Assembly: GCF_001423695.1 (NCBI RefSeq)
Contig: NZ_LMOZ01000002.1
Coordinates: 992,504 to 1,056,503, forward strand
DNA length: 64,000 nucleotides
Direction: 5' to 3'
Source: Leifsonia sp. Leaf336
GTDB taxonomy: Bacteria > Actinomycetota > Actinomycetes > Actinomycetales > Microbacteriaceae
Shown: piece after piece, positions 9,074-17,705 of the stretch
How positions within the stretch are numbered: the first letter of the stretch is position 1
Layout: each line of letters opens with the position of its first letter
Made by a program: the position numbers and the translations under genes
Notes under the pieces: generated by a model
What the model saw: the letters and a program-made list of their open reading frames with translations, nothing else
Told to the model about the DNA's origin: nothing
The model's database searches: none

Positions 9074-10519
9074 ATTTCCGCTTCGACTTCCACACCCACG
9101 CCGACGGCCAAGGGCCGTCTGGACCGGTTCTTCGAGATCACGTCCCGCGGCACCACTTGGGCGACGGAGATCCGCGGCGGCCTGCTCACGTTCGTGACGA
9201 TGGCCTACATCGTCATCCTCAACCCGATCATCCTGAGCTCGACGCCCGACGTGACGGGCCACTCGCTCGGTTTCGAGCAGGTCGGCGCCGTCACCGCCCT
9301 GAGCGCCGGCGTCATGACCGTGCTCTTCGGCCTGGTCGCCCGGCTGCCGTTCGCGTTCGCGGCCGGCCTCGGCATCAACTCGTTCCTCGCGGTGAACGTC
9401 GTCAAGGTGCTCACCTGGCAGGAGGCGATGGGCCTCGTCGTCATCAACGGCCTGATCATCGTCCTGCTCGCCGCCACCGGCCTCCGTCGCCTCATCTTCA
9501 ACGCGGTCCCGCCGCAGCTGAAGACGGCCATCACCGTCGGCATCGGTCTCTTCATCGCCTTCATCGGCTTCGTCGACAGCGGGTTCGTGCGCAGCACAAA
9601 GGCGGCCTCGCCTCCCGTTCAGCTGGGGGAGGCCGGATCCATCGCCACGCTTCCGACGCTGGTGTTCCTCATCGCCCTGGTGATCATGGGCGTGCTGATG
9701 GCGCGCAAGGTGAAGGGCGCCCTGCTCATCGGCATCGTCGCGGCGACCGTCGTCGCCATCATCATCGAGGCGATCTTCCACCTCGGCTCGTCGGCGAAGA
9801 ACCCGGAGGGGTGGAACCTCTCCGTGCCGCAGCTGCCGACGTCGTTCGTCTCCGTGCCGAATCTCAGCCTCGTCGGCCAGTTCGACCTCTTCGGATCGTT
9901 CGCCCGCATCGGCGGACTCGCGGCAATCATGCTCGTCTTCACGCTCGTGTTCACCAACTTCTTCGACGCGATGGGCTCGATGACCGGCCTCGCGCGCAGC
10001 GCCGGTCTCGCGAATGAAGACGGAACCTTCCCGCGGCTGCAGTCCGCGCTCATCGTGGAGGGTGTGGGCGCCGTGGTCGGCGGTGGCACCTCGGCCTCGT
10101 CCAACACCGTGTTCGTCGAGTCGGCCTCCGGCATCGGCGAGGGCGCGAAGACCGGCTTCGCGAGCGTCGTCACCGGTGTGCTGTTCCTGCTCGCCATGTT
10201 CTTCACGCCGCTGACGAGCGTCGTCCCGAGCGAGGTCGCCGCAGCGGCGCTGGTGATCGTCGGCGCGCTGATGGTTGTGCAGATCCGCCACATCGACTTC
10301 CACGAGTTCTCCAGCACCCTGCCCGTCTTCCTGACGATCATCGTCATGCCGCTGACCTACTCGATCGCGAACGGCATCGGCGTGGGCTTCATCTCGTGGG
10401 TGCTGATCCGCTCGCTGTCGGGCAAGGCCCGCGAGATCAGCCCGCTGCTCTGGATCGTCGCGGCCGGCTTCCTGGTCTACTTCGCGCGCGGTCCGATCGA
10501 GACGCTTCTCCCGCACTGA
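9074..10519 (+). CDS. AzgA-type nucleobase permease with a non-canonical (ATT) start
   Basis: A 481-residue protein of the AzgA/PbuG branch of NCS2, expected to import adenine, guanine or hypoxanthine. The conserved N-terminus LDRFFEITSRGTTWATEIRG leads into TFVTMAYIVILNPII, and the family motif GLGINSFLAVNVV follows. That N-terminus lies in an open frame beginning after a stop at 9017-9019, yet this frame holds no ATG, GTG or TTG before the GTG at 9194. An ATT at 9074 is preceded by GGGAG (9063-9067) at six bases, so I place the start there. A base-call error of one nucleotide would give ATG. Divergent from uraA. Confidence 0.8.
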   Translation: MSASTSTPTPTAKGRLDRFFEITSRGTTWATEIRGGLLTFVTMAYIVILNPIILSSTPDVTGHSLGFEQVGAVTALSAGVMTVLFGLVARLPFAFAAGLGINSFLAVNVVKVLTWQEAMGLVVINGLIIVLLAATGLRRLIFNAVPPQLKTAITVGIGLFIAFIGFVDSGFVRSTKAASPPVQLGEAGSIATLPTLVFLIALVIMGVLMARKVKGALLIGIVAATVVAIIIEAIFHLGSSAKNPEGWNLSVPQLPTSFVSVPNLSLVGQFDLFGSFARIGGLAAIMLVFTLVFTNFFDAMGSMTGLARSAGLANEDGTFPRLQSALIVEGVGAVVGGGTSASSNTVFVESASGIGEGAKTGFASVVTGVLFLLAMFFTPLTSVVPSEVAAAALVIVGALMVVQIRHIDFHEFSSTLPVFLTIIVMPLTYSIANGIGVGFISWVLIRSLSGKAREISPLLWIVAAGFLVYFARGPIETLLPH

Positions 10520-10528
10520 GCCGGCTCC

Positions 10529-10564
10529 CCGGGTAACCCCTGAGCACAACCGGGGGTTACCCGG
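10529..10564 (+). terminator. Perfect 12-bp stem terminator
   Basis: CCGGGTAACCCC (10529-10540) pairs perfectly with GGGGTTACCCGG (10553-10564) around a 12-base loop, ten bases after the permease stop. It is well placed to stop transcription before the small membrane-protein gene. Confidence 0.7.
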
Positions 10565-10600
10565 ATGTGCTCGGGGCGACGGCATCGCTTGACTGGATGC

Positions 10601-10903
10601 ATGACGACAACCAGTCCCAACCCCTACACGACCGCACCGGCCCGCACGCTCAGCATCACCAGCTTCGCGCTCGGACTGGCGTCGATCGTCTTCAGCTGGA
10701 CCTTCCTCGCACCCATCGCCGGTCTCGTCCTCGGGATCCTCGCCCTCGGCCGCGAGCCGCAGGGCCGCACCTTCGCCATCTGGGGGATCGTGCTCAACGC
10801 GGTCATGCTCGCCGGCATCCTGATCGGCCTGCTGATCGCCGTGGTCGGCTTCGGCGTGGGGCTCGCGTTCCTGCCGGTCCACTGGGGCGTCTCGCACCTC
10901 TGA
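10601..10903 (+). CDS. DUF4190-type small membrane protein
   Basis: A 100-residue protein with a Thr/Pro-rich N-terminus followed by two hydrophobic helices (about residues 17-50 and 58-92). The segment GLVLGILALGREPQGRTFAIWGIVLN is typical of DUF4190, a two-helix domain of unknown function common in actinobacteria. The ATG at 10601 starts the family-like part; an in-frame GTG 36 bases upstream would add residues lying in the terminator-adjacent region. No function is known. Confidence 0.75.
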   Translation: MTTTSPNPYTTAPARTLSITSFALGLASIVFSWTFLAPIAGLVLGILALGREPQGRTFAIWGIVLNAVMLAGILIGLLIAVVGFGVGLAFLPVHWGVSHL

Positions 10904-10938
10904 TCGAAGGCTCCTGCGCGGCCTGCGAGAATGGAGGG

Positions 10939-11622
10939 ATGGAACCGTCCCCTCTCGTCCGGCCGCGCAGCTTCGTCATCCGAGGCAGGAAGACGGAAGC
11001 CCAGGCGCGGGCCATCGATGAGCACTGGGGCGCGTTCGGCATCGACTTCGACGGCTCGCCGCTCGACCTCGACACGATCTTCGGGCGTTCGGCGCCGCGC
11101 GTGGTCGAGATCGGCTTCGGCAACGGAGAGAACCTCCTCACCCTCGCCGCGCGCCATCCGGAACGCGACTTCGTCGGGATCGAGGTGCACGGCGCGGGCG
11201 TCGGCCGTGTGCTCGCCGCTGCGCACGAGCAGGGGCTCACGAACATCCGGGTCGTGCGCCACGACGCGGTGGAGGTGTTCGAGCGGGGGCTCGGCGCCGA
11301 CAGCGTGGACGAGGTCCTGATCTTCTTCCCCGACCCGTGGCCGAAGGCGCGCCACCACCGCAGGCGGCTCGTGCAGCCCGACGTCGTGCGGCTTCTCGTC
11401 GGCGCGTTGAAGCCGACCGGTGTGCTTCGGCTCGCGACCGACTGGGAGCCCTACGCCGAGCACATGATCGACGTCCTCGACGCCGAGCCCGCCCTGGTCA
11501 ACGTCGCGGGTGCCGGCGGGTTCATCCCGCGACCGGACGAACGACCTGTGACCAAGTTCGAGCGCCGCGGCGAGCGGCTCGGGCACGAGATCTTCGACCT
11601 GGAGTACCGCCCGCGCGGTTGA
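10939..11622 (+). CDS. trmB: tRNA (guanine-N7-)-methyltransferase TrmB
   Basis: A 227-residue SAM-dependent methyltransferase that makes m7G46 in tRNA variable loops. The SAM loop EIGFGNGENLL is near residue 54, followed by DFVGIEVHGAG. The TrmB-specific block FFPDPWPKARHHRRRL sits near residue 133, and the C-terminal TKFERRGERLGHEIFDLEY matches the family end. Length is normal. A GGAGGG abuts the ATG with no spacer, and a GAGAAT hexamer lies six bases upstream of the ATG, so leaderless initiation is as likely as SD-led initiation. Confidence 0.92.
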   Translation: MEPSPLVRPRSFVIRGRKTEAQARAIDEHWGAFGIDFDGSPLDLDTIFGRSAPRVVEIGFGNGENLLTLAARHPERDFVGIEVHGAGVGRVLAAAHEQGLTNIRVVRHDAVEVFERGLGADSVDEVLIFFPDPWPKARHHRRRLVQPDVVRLLVGALKPTGVLRLATDWEPYAEHMIDVLDAEPALVNVAGAGGFIPRPDERPVTKFERRGERLGHEIFDLEYRPRG

Positions 11623-11649
11623 GCGACGCTCCCGTGTGATGATGGGCGC

Positions 11650-13092
11650 ATGACCTCCGAGTCCACGCTCCCCGTCGCCACCGGCAGCGACGCCTCCGCC
11701 CAGCAGGCCACCGGCATCCCGCAGACCGTCGCCGCCCTCCGCGCCGCCTTCGATGCCGGCCGCACCAAGCCGCTGCGGTGGAGGCTGGCACAGCTCGACG
11801 GTCTCCGCCGCATGCTCACCGAGCGCGCAGCCGAGTTCGAGGACGCCCTCCTGGAGGACCTCGCCAAGAACCCGACGGAGTCGCAGATCGCCGAGCTGGG
11901 CTTCGTCGTGGGCGAGATCGACCACATGCGGCGCAACCTGCGGCGCTGGCTGCGACCGCGTCGCGTCGCGGTCCCCGGCGCGCTCATGCCGGCCAGGGCG
12001 CAGGTCGTGCTGGAGCCGGTCGGCGTCGTGCTCGTGATCGCCCCGTGGAACTACCCCGTGCAGCTTCTGCTCGCTCCACTCGTCGGTGCGCTGGCCGCGG
12101 GCAATGCTGTCGTCCTCAAGCCGAGCGAGCTGGCGCCGGCGACCTCCGCAGCCATGGCTCGGCTCGTGCCCCAGTACCTCGACCCGACGGCGGTGGCCGT
12201 CGTGGAAGGCGCCGTCGACGAGACCACCGCGCTGCTCGCCGAGCGCTGGGACCACATCTTCTTCACGGGCAACGGCCGGGTCGGTCGCATCGTCGCCGCC
12301 GCGGCGGCCGAGCACCTCACTCCGGTCACTCTGGAGCTGGGCGGCAAGTCGCCCGTCTACGTGGACGACTCGGTCGACCTCGCGGCCGCGGCCAGGCGGA
12401 TCGCCTGGGGCAAGTTCATGAACGCCGGCCAGACCTGCGTCGCTCCCGACTACATCCTGGCCTCCCGCACGGTGGCCGGCCGGCTCGCCGACGAGCTGTC
12501 CACCGCGTTGCGCGCGCTCTACGGGGACGACCCCGCGCAGAGCCCGGACTACGGGAGGATCGTCAACGAGCGGCAGTTCGATCGGCTGTCCGGCCTGCTG
12601 GGCGCGGGGCGCACCGCGGTCGGCGGAGAATCCGACGCGGCCTCCCGGTACCTCGCGCCGACCGTGCTCATCGACGTGCCGCGCGACTCCGCGGTGATGG
12701 GCGAGGAGATCTTCGGCCCGGTGCTGCCGATCGTGACGGTCGACGGCCTCGACGACGCGATCGCGTTCATCCGGAGCGGCGACAAGCCGCTCGCGCTGTA
12801 CCTGTTCAGCGAGCGACGGGAGGTGCGCAGGCGTTTCCTCACCGACACCAGCTCCGGCGCGGTCGGCTTCGGCGTGCCCGCGGCGCATCTCGCCGTCGGC
12901 GGCCTCCCGTTCGGCGGCGTCGGCGAGAGCGGCTCCGGCGCGTACCACGGGCGCCGTTCGCTGGAGACGTTCAGTCACGAGAAGGCCGTGCTGTCGAAGC
13001 CGCTCGCACCCGACACATTGCAGCTGATCTACCCTCCGTACACCGAGGCGAAGGACCGCTTCGCGCGCGGTCTGCTGCGCAAACTGGGCTGA
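11650..13092 (+). CDS. Aldehyde dehydrogenase, class-3-like
   Basis: A 480-residue NAD(P)-dependent aldehyde dehydrogenase. General base Glu229 lies in LELGGKSP and the catalytic thiol Cys263 in [11 protein letters not shown]. The [21 protein letters not shown] segment (about 132-151) and the C-terminal region with [21 protein letters not shown] are characteristic of the class 3/AldH group acting on fatty or aromatic aldehydes. The substrate cannot be set from sequence. It follows trmB by 27 bases and may be co-transcribed with it. A 26-bp palindrome lies just downstream. Confidence 0.9.
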   Translation: MTSESTLPVATGSDASAQQATGIPQTVAALRAAFDAGRTKPLRWRLAQLDGLRRMLTERAAEFEDALLEDLAKNPTESQIAELGFVVGEIDHMRRNLRRWLRPRRVAVPGALMPARAQVVLEPVGVVLVIAPWNYPVQLLLAPLVGALAAGNAVVLKPSELAPATSAAMARLVPQYLDPTAVAVVEGAVDETTALLAERWDHIFFTGNGRVGRIVAAAAAEHLTPVTLELGGKSPVYVDDSVDLAAAARRIAWGKFMNAGQTCVAPDYILASRTVAGRLADELSTALRALYGDDPAQSPDYGRIVNERQFDRLSGLLGAGRTAVGGESDAASRYLAPTVLIDVPRDSAVMGEEIFGPVLPIVTVDGLDDAIAFIRSGDKPLALYLFSERREVRRRFLTDTSSGAVGFGVPAAHLAVGGLPFGGVGESGSGAYHGRRSLETFSHEKAVLSKPLAPDTLQLIYPPYTEAKDRFARGLLRKLG

Positions 13093-13119
13093 GCGCGGCC
13101 GCTCTCGACAGCGTGTCGA

Positions 13120-13145
13120 ACATCGTCCGGGATCCCGGACGATGT
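13120..13145. terminator. Perfect 26-bp palindrome downstream of the aldehyde dehydrogenase
   Basis: ACATCGTCCGGGA is followed directly by its exact reverse complement, with no spacer. It begins 28 bases after the aldehyde dehydrogenase stop and lies about 98 bases before aspA. It may act as a terminator hairpin (with a small loop) or as a dimeric protein operator. A TAGGCT hexamer at 13173-13178 is a possible aspA -10 element. Confidence 0.5.
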
Positions 13146-13242
13146 GTCCATCTCGCGTGCAGTCACCAGGGGTAGGCTCGGCACTGCCGGGCGCCACGAA
13201 CGGCCGGCGGACCCCCGAAAAGCCAACGCACAACGAGAGGCA

Positions 13243-14853
13243 ATGGAGCCAAGCGTGGATTCCACAGCAACGATGGACGAACCGAAGACTCACCCGATCC
13301 CCGTCATCGACACCACCAACGGCGTCGCCGTCGTGGACGCGTCCGAGAACGTGTCCGACGTGCCGACCCCGAGCGCGGAGGGGCGCCCGACCCGCGTGGA
13401 GACCGACTCGCTCGGCAGCCGCGAGATCCCCGCCGACGCGTACTGGGGAGTGCACACCTCGCGCGCCCTCGAGAACTTCCCGATCGCCAAGCGGCCCATC
13501 TCGGTCTACCCGGATCTCATCGTCGCTCTGGCCGCCGTCAAGCAGGCCGCCGCGCGCGCCAACCTCGAGATCGGCGTGCTGGAGCAGCACAAGGCCGATC
13601 TCATCGACCGCGCCTGCCAGCTCATCATCGACGGCAAGTTCCACGACCAGTTCGTGGTCGGCGTCATGCAGGGCGGGGCCGGTACCTCGACGAACATGAA
13701 CGCGAACGAGGTCATCGCCAACATCGCGCTCGAACTCGACGGCCGCCCCAAGGGCGACTACGCCCGCATCAGCCCGATCGACGACGTCAACCGCAGCCAG
13801 AGCACCAACGACACGTACCCGACCGCGATCAAGATCGGCCTCACCTTCGCACTCGGGCACCTGCTCGACGAGCTGGCCCTCCTGCGCGACTCCTTCGCCG
13901 CCAAAGGTCGCGAGTTCCGCCACATCCTCAAGGTCGGCCGCACCCAGCTGCAGGACGCCGTGCCGATGACCCTCGGCCAGGAGTTCCACGGCTTCGCCAC
14001 CACCCTCACCGAGGACCACGCCCGGCTCACCGAGACCAAGTGGCTGCTGGCCGAGATCAACCTCGGCGCGACGGCGATCGGTACGGGCATCACCGCCGAC
14101 CCGGGCTACGCCGCCGCAGCCGTGCGCCACCTCAACCTGATCACCGGGCTCAACCTCGAGACGGCGCCCGACCTGATCGAGTCGACCAGCGACGCGGGCG
14201 CCTTCATGTCGTTCTCCGGGTCGCTCAAGCGCAGCGCCATCAAGCTGTCGAAGATCTGCAACGACCTCCGCCTGCTGTCGTCCGGTCCGCAGGCGGGTCT
14301 CGGCGAGATCAACCTCCCGCCGCGCCAGGCCGGCTCCAGCATCATGCCGGGCAAGGTCAACCCCGTCATCCCGGAGGTCGTGAACCAGGTCGCGTTCTCG
14401 GTCGCCGGAGCCGACGTCACGGTCACGATGGCTGCCGAGGGCGGGCAGCTGCAGCTGAACGCCTTCGAGCCCGTGATCGCACACTCGCTGCTGCAGAGCA
14501 TCACGTGGATGGCGCAGGCGTTCCACACGCTTCGGGTCAACTGCGTCGACGGCATCACCGCCAACGAGGAGCGCCTCGGCGCCATGGTGGGCTCGTCGGT
14601 CGGCGTGATCACCGCGCTCACGCCGCACATCGGCTACGCCGCCGCGGCCGCGCTGGCGAAGTCGGCGCTGCTGACCGGACACAACGTCGCCGACCTGGTC
14701 GTGGAGGCCAAGCTGATGAGCCGCGACGAGGTCACCCGACTGCTGTCGCCCGCGCGCCTGAGCGGACTGGAGGCGATCACCACCTCCATCCCGATCGTCG
14801 AGGCCGAGGCCATCGAGAAGGCCGAGAAGGAACGCGCCGCGCGCCCCGAATAG
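13243..14853 (+). CDS. aspA: Aspartate ammonia-lyase
   Basis: A 536-residue member of the fumarase/aspartase superfamily. The signature GSSIMPGKVNP lies at about residue 365, TSTNMNANEVIAN near 147 and the SQSTNDTYPTAIKIG block near 186. The Asn/Thr pattern and the extended C-terminus fit aspartase rather than fumarase C, so the expected reaction is L-aspartate to fumarate plus ammonia. The N-terminus is about 50 residues longer than in E. coli and low in conservation. The ATG at 13243 follows GAGAGG by two bases; a GTG at 13255 has GGAG at a better distance, so the true start may be 12 bases downstream. Confidence 0.9.
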   Translation: MEPSVDSTATMDEPKTHPIPVIDTTNGVAVVDASENVSDVPTPSAEGRPTRVETDSLGSREIPADAYWGVHTSRALENFPIAKRPISVYPDLIVALAAVKQAAARANLEIGVLEQHKADLIDRACQLIIDGKFHDQFVVGVMQGGAGTSTNMNANEVIANIALELDGRPKGDYARISPIDDVNRSQSTNDTYPTAIKIGLTFALGHLLDELALLRDSFAAKGREFRHILKVGRTQLQDAVPMTLGQEFHGFATTLTEDHARLTETKWLLAEINLGATAIGTGITADPGYAAAAVRHLNLITGLNLETAPDLIESTSDAGAFMSFSGSLKRSAIKLSKICNDLRLLSSGPQAGLGEINLPPRQAGSSIMPGKVNPVIPEVVNQVAFSVAGADVTVTMAAEGGQLQLNAFEPVIAHSLLQSITWMAQAFHTLRVNCVDGITANEERLGAMVGSSVGVITALTPHIGYAAAAALAKSALLTGHNVADLVVEAKLMSRDEVTRLLSPARLSGLEAITTSIPIVEAEAIEKAEKERAARPE

Positions 14854-14879
14854 CCCGCAGCGTCTCCGCCACCTCCGCC

Positions 14880-14934
14880 GAGGGGCACGTCGTTGTCGCT
14901 TTCGCCCGCGAAAAGCGACAACCACGTGCCCCTC
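14880..14934. repeat. Convergent-junction palindrome, copy 1
   Basis: Arms GAGGGGCACGTCGTTGTCGC... (14880-14905) and its near reverse complement (14908-14934) pair over about 26 bases with one mismatch and one bulge. The element lies between convergent aspA and the hydrolase gene. Closely similar copies occur at 34878-34936 and 51657-51713, also in convergent junctions. It is probably a bidirectional terminator, possibly a dispersed repeat family. Confidence 0.85.
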
Positions 14935-14968
14935 GACGCTCGAAGGGCCGACGCTCGAAGGGCGTTGC

Positions 14969-15877
14969 TCAGCGGGACTCGGACTCCCGGAAGAGGGCGA
15001 TCATGTCGCGCGCGAGCTGGTTCGGCGCCGTCTCGCACGGGCTGTGCCCCGTGCGGTAGACCGCCAGGCGCGCGCGCAGAGCGGTCGCGTTCGCGGCGTG
15101 CAGGTGCGTCGGCCACAGGTCGTGGTCGCCGGTCGCCACCAGCACGGGGAGGCCGATGGCGGCGACCCGGGCGCGCACGTCCGGCACGTGCTTCATCAGA
15201 CCGACGATGTCGTCGACGCTGGAACGGCGCGTGAGCGCGAACCGTGACCGCACGAACGCCAGGCGCGTCGGCCCGACCTTGTTCTTGTTGGTGACGATGC
15301 CCCAGATCATCAGGCCGGCGCCCTGGCGTCCGTTCAGGAACCAGCTCAGCCAGCCGATGACCCGTACGCCGCGGAACGCCTGTCCCGGCTCCGGCGGCGA
15401 GGTGAGCAGAGTCAGGGTGAGGAACAGCTCGGGGTGGTCGACGAGCGCGAGCTCGGCGAGGATCCCGGCGAAGGAGTAGCCGAGCACGTGCGCCGGCGCG
15501 CCGTCGCGCAGGAACGCCACGAAGTCGGCGACGAGCAGGTCGTAGGTGTACCGGCCTCCCGCTGCCGGGCCCGCCTGAGCGGACTCGTACTGCCCGGCGA
15601 GATCGTAGCTCTGCACGTAGTAGCCCGCGGCCACGAGGATCGGCGCGAGGAGGTAGAAGTCCTCCTTCGATCCCGTCGCGCCCGGCACCAGCACGACGCG
15701 GGGATCGGCCGGGTCGCCGAGCGACACCACGGCGAGCTCGCCGCTGGGCGCCCGGAAGCGCGAGAAGGTCGCACCGACGGGTGCGATCGACCAGTCGATG
15801 TCGGGGAGGACGGCGTCGAGGCGCGACGCCTCGTCGCCTCCGCCCGCGACCCCGGGGCGCTTCTCGCCGATCGACAT
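14969..15877 (-). CDS. Alpha/beta hydrolase
   Basis: A 302-residue alpha/beta-hydrolase-fold protein. The oxyanion-region segment VVLVPGATGSKEDFYLLAP is near residue 60, the nucleophile elbow GYSFAG near 138 (Ser in G-Y-S-F-A-G), and a C-terminal VLVATGDHDLWPTHLHAA plus TGHSPCE segment supplies the likely Asp and His of the triad. There is no signal peptide, so it is cytoplasmic. Substrate is unknown; candidates are esters or lipid-like compounds. It is convergent with aspA across palindrome copy 1. Confidence 0.82.
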   Translation of the reverse strand: MSIGEKRPGVAGGGDEASRLDAVLPDIDWSIAPVGATFSRFRAPSGELAVVSLGDPADPRVVLVPGATGSKEDFYLLAPILVAAGYYVQSYDLAGQYESAQAGPAAGGRYTYDLLVADFVAFLRDGAPAHVLGYSFAGILAELALVDHPELFLTLTLLTSPPEPGQAFRGVRVIGWLSWFLNGRQGAGLMIWGIVTNKNKVGPTRLAFVRSRFALTRRSSVDDIVGLMKHVPDVRARVAAIGLPVLVATGDHDLWPTHLHAANATALRARLAVYRTGHSPCETAPNQLARDMIALFRESESR

Positions 15878-15939
15878 GCATTCACGCTAGCCGACGGATC
15901 CGCCCGGCGTCGGCGATCCGGCGGAATGTGACCGACGGG

Positions 15940-16815
15940 TCAGGTCACGCGGCAGTACGTCGTGAGGTAGCCGATGCCGCCGATCGACACCGTGACCGTT
16001 GAGCGGTCGCGGAGGAACACCGGGGGAGTGCGGGAGTATCCCGCGCCTCCCGGGCTGCCGGTGGAGATCAGCGTGCCCGGCTGGATGGTCGCCGACCGCG
16101 ACAGGAACTCGATGATCTCGGCGACCGAGCGCACCATGTCGGCGGTGGAGGCGTCTTGCAGGATGGCGCCGTCGACGTTCGTCGTGAGCCACAGGTCCTG
16201 CGGGTCGGCGATCTCGTCGGCCGTGACCACCACCGGGCCGTTGGGGGTGAACCCGTCGAACGACTTGCACCGCGACCACTGCGCCTCAGAGAACTGGAGG
16301 TCGCGCGCGGTGATGTCGTTGACGACGGTGTAGCCCCACACGTAGTCGAGGGCGTCGCGCACCGAGACGTTGCGCGCCGGCTTGCCGATGATGACGCCGA
16401 GCTCGGCCTCGTAGTCGACCTGGGTGGTGAGGTCCTCCGGCCACGCGGTCGTGCCTCCATGCCCGGCGAGGGAGTTCGGCCACAGCGAGAACACCGTCGC
16501 CGCCTTCTCGCTGCGCAGCTTGAGCTCGGAGGCGTGCGCCGCGTAGTTCGCGCCGATCGCGATGACCTGCGGAGGGCGCAGCACGGCCGACGCGTGACGC
16601 AGCTCGTGAACGGGCACGAGCGGCGTGCCCGTCGTCACCGCTTCGTCGACGATCGCGCGGATCTCGGCGAGGGCTTCGTCGCCGCGCTCGATGAGCTCTT
16701 GGAGGTCGCGGGGAGGTTCGGCCAGGAACTCGTCGAGGAAGAGGGCCCCGTCTCCGATGACGGCGGCCAGGCGGGGCGGCGAGTCCGAGGTGGTGCTGAG
16801 GTGCGAGAATCTCAC
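15940..16815 (-). CDS. Fumarylacetoacetate hydrolase-family protein
   Basis: A 291-residue FAH-superfamily enzyme. The family core IAIGANYAAHASEL is near residue 100. The metal-binding residues are in VDYEAELGVIIGKPARN (Glu/Glu/Asp set) and in GYTVVNDITARDLQ. The C-terminal SIGGIGYLTTYCRV is also typical. Relatives hydrolyse or decarboxylate acylpyruvates and 2-oxo-hept-4-ene-dioates. The start is taken at the GTG at 16815 (VRFSHLST); a TTG nine bases upstream is possible. It stands between a hydrolase and a glycosyltransferase on the same strand with gaps of 60-75 bases, so co-transcription is uncertain. Confidence 0.88.
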   Translation of the reverse strand: MRFSHLSTTSDSPPRLAAVIGDGALFLDEFLAEPPRDLQELIERGDEALAEIRAIVDEAVTTGTPLVPVHELRHASAVLRPPQVIAIGANYAAHASELKLRSEKAATVFSLWPNSLAGHGGTTAWPEDLTTQVDYEAELGVIIGKPARNVSVRDALDYVWGYTVVNDITARDLQFSEAQWSRCKSFDGFTPNGPVVVTADEIADPQDLWLTTNVDGAILQDASTADMVRSVAEIIEFLSRSATIQPGTLISTGSPGGAGYSRTPPVFLRDRSTVTVSIGGIGYLTTYCRVT

Positions 16816-16888
16816 ACTGTCCAACCTATCGGTCGAACGGGTGAGGACACGAACTGCGCGGTCGGGCGAAACGCGCAGAACCCCGCGG

Positions 16889-17653
16889 TCACGCCATGGC
16901 GCCCGGGGCGTCCTCGGTGTGCTCCTCCTGCCAGCGGCGGCGCGCGGCTCTGCGTCGCCACGGCGTCTCCTCCGGCAGGTGCATCCGCAGTGTGCCGAAT
17001 GCCCAGCGGATGCGCCGCCCGAACCCCCGCCAGGTCGAGAAGGGGCGCGCGGAGATGCCCACCAGGAGCCGCTCGTCGTAGCGCACGACCACGCCGGGGT
17101 CGAGGTGGATGGCGAGGTCGAGGTCGTCGTGCACCTCGCGCAGCCCGCTGTGCACGTGGCCGCGCACGTCGCGCCAGACCTCCCGGCGCATCGCGAAGTT
17201 GGAGCCGAAGATCGGCGGGTGCCCGAGCCAGATCTCCATCGACCAGAAGTAGCCGCCGATGTAGAGCAGCTGGCCCAGCCCGGCCACGAACGTGTTGCCG
17301 TCGTAGAACACGCCCGGTCCGGTGAGCACGCCGATCGCCGGGGCGTCGACGAACTCGGCCTCGATGTGCAGCAGCCAGTCGACCGGCGGGCGGGAGTCGG
17401 CGTCGAGGCGCGCGATGATGTCGCCGGTGGCCGCGTCGTATCCCGTGGCGGAGGCGGGGAAGATGCCGCGGACGGGCTGCTGGAGCACCCGGGCGCCTCC
17501 CGCGACGGCGACGGCGGCCGTGTCGTCGGTGCTGCCGTTGTCGACGACGATGATCTCGTCGGCCGGCCGGAGCTGCGCCGCCAGGTCGGCGAGGCACCGC
17601 TGCAGCATCCCGGCATCGTCGAGTGCGGGGATCACGACGGTGATCGAGGGCAC
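16889..17653 (-). CDS. Glycosyltransferase family 2
   Basis: A 254-residue GT-A-fold glycosyltransferase. It opens with ITVVIPALDDAGMLQRCL and has DEIIVVDNGSTDDT (about 32-45), then the metal-binding DAD in ARLDADSRPPVDW (about 84). An FGSNFAMRREVW acceptor-region motif (about 150) and HDDLDLAIHL follow. No membrane helix is obvious beyond one hydrophobic patch near residue 125. It probably transfers a sugar to a cell-surface or lipid acceptor; neither donor nor acceptor can be named. It is flanked by the ada-alkA fusion and the FAH-family gene on the same strand. Confidence 0.85.
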   Translation of the reverse strand: MPSITVVIPALDDAGMLQRCLADLAAQLRPADEIIVVDNGSTDDTAAVAVAGGARVLQQPVRGIFPASATGYDAATGDIIARLDADSRPPVDWLLHIEAEFVDAPAIGVLTGPGVFYDGNTFVAGLGQLLYIGGYFWSMEIWLGHPPIFGSNFAMRREVWRDVRGHVHSGLREVHDDLDLAIHLDPGVVVRYDERLLVGISARPFSTWRGFGRRIRWAFGTLRMHLPEETPWRRRAARRRWQEEHTEDAPGAMA

Positions 17654-17705
17654 GAGAACGCTCTCCCTCCGCGACCGGTTCTTCGATTGTGTTGCGTTCG
17701 TGATC

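Noticed and set aside
10624-14925. A 1433-codon minus-strand open frame opposite trmB, the aldehyde dehydrogenase and aspA
   Set aside because: Shadow of three clearly conserved plus-strand genes. It crosses their intergenic palindromes and terminators and shows no domain signature.
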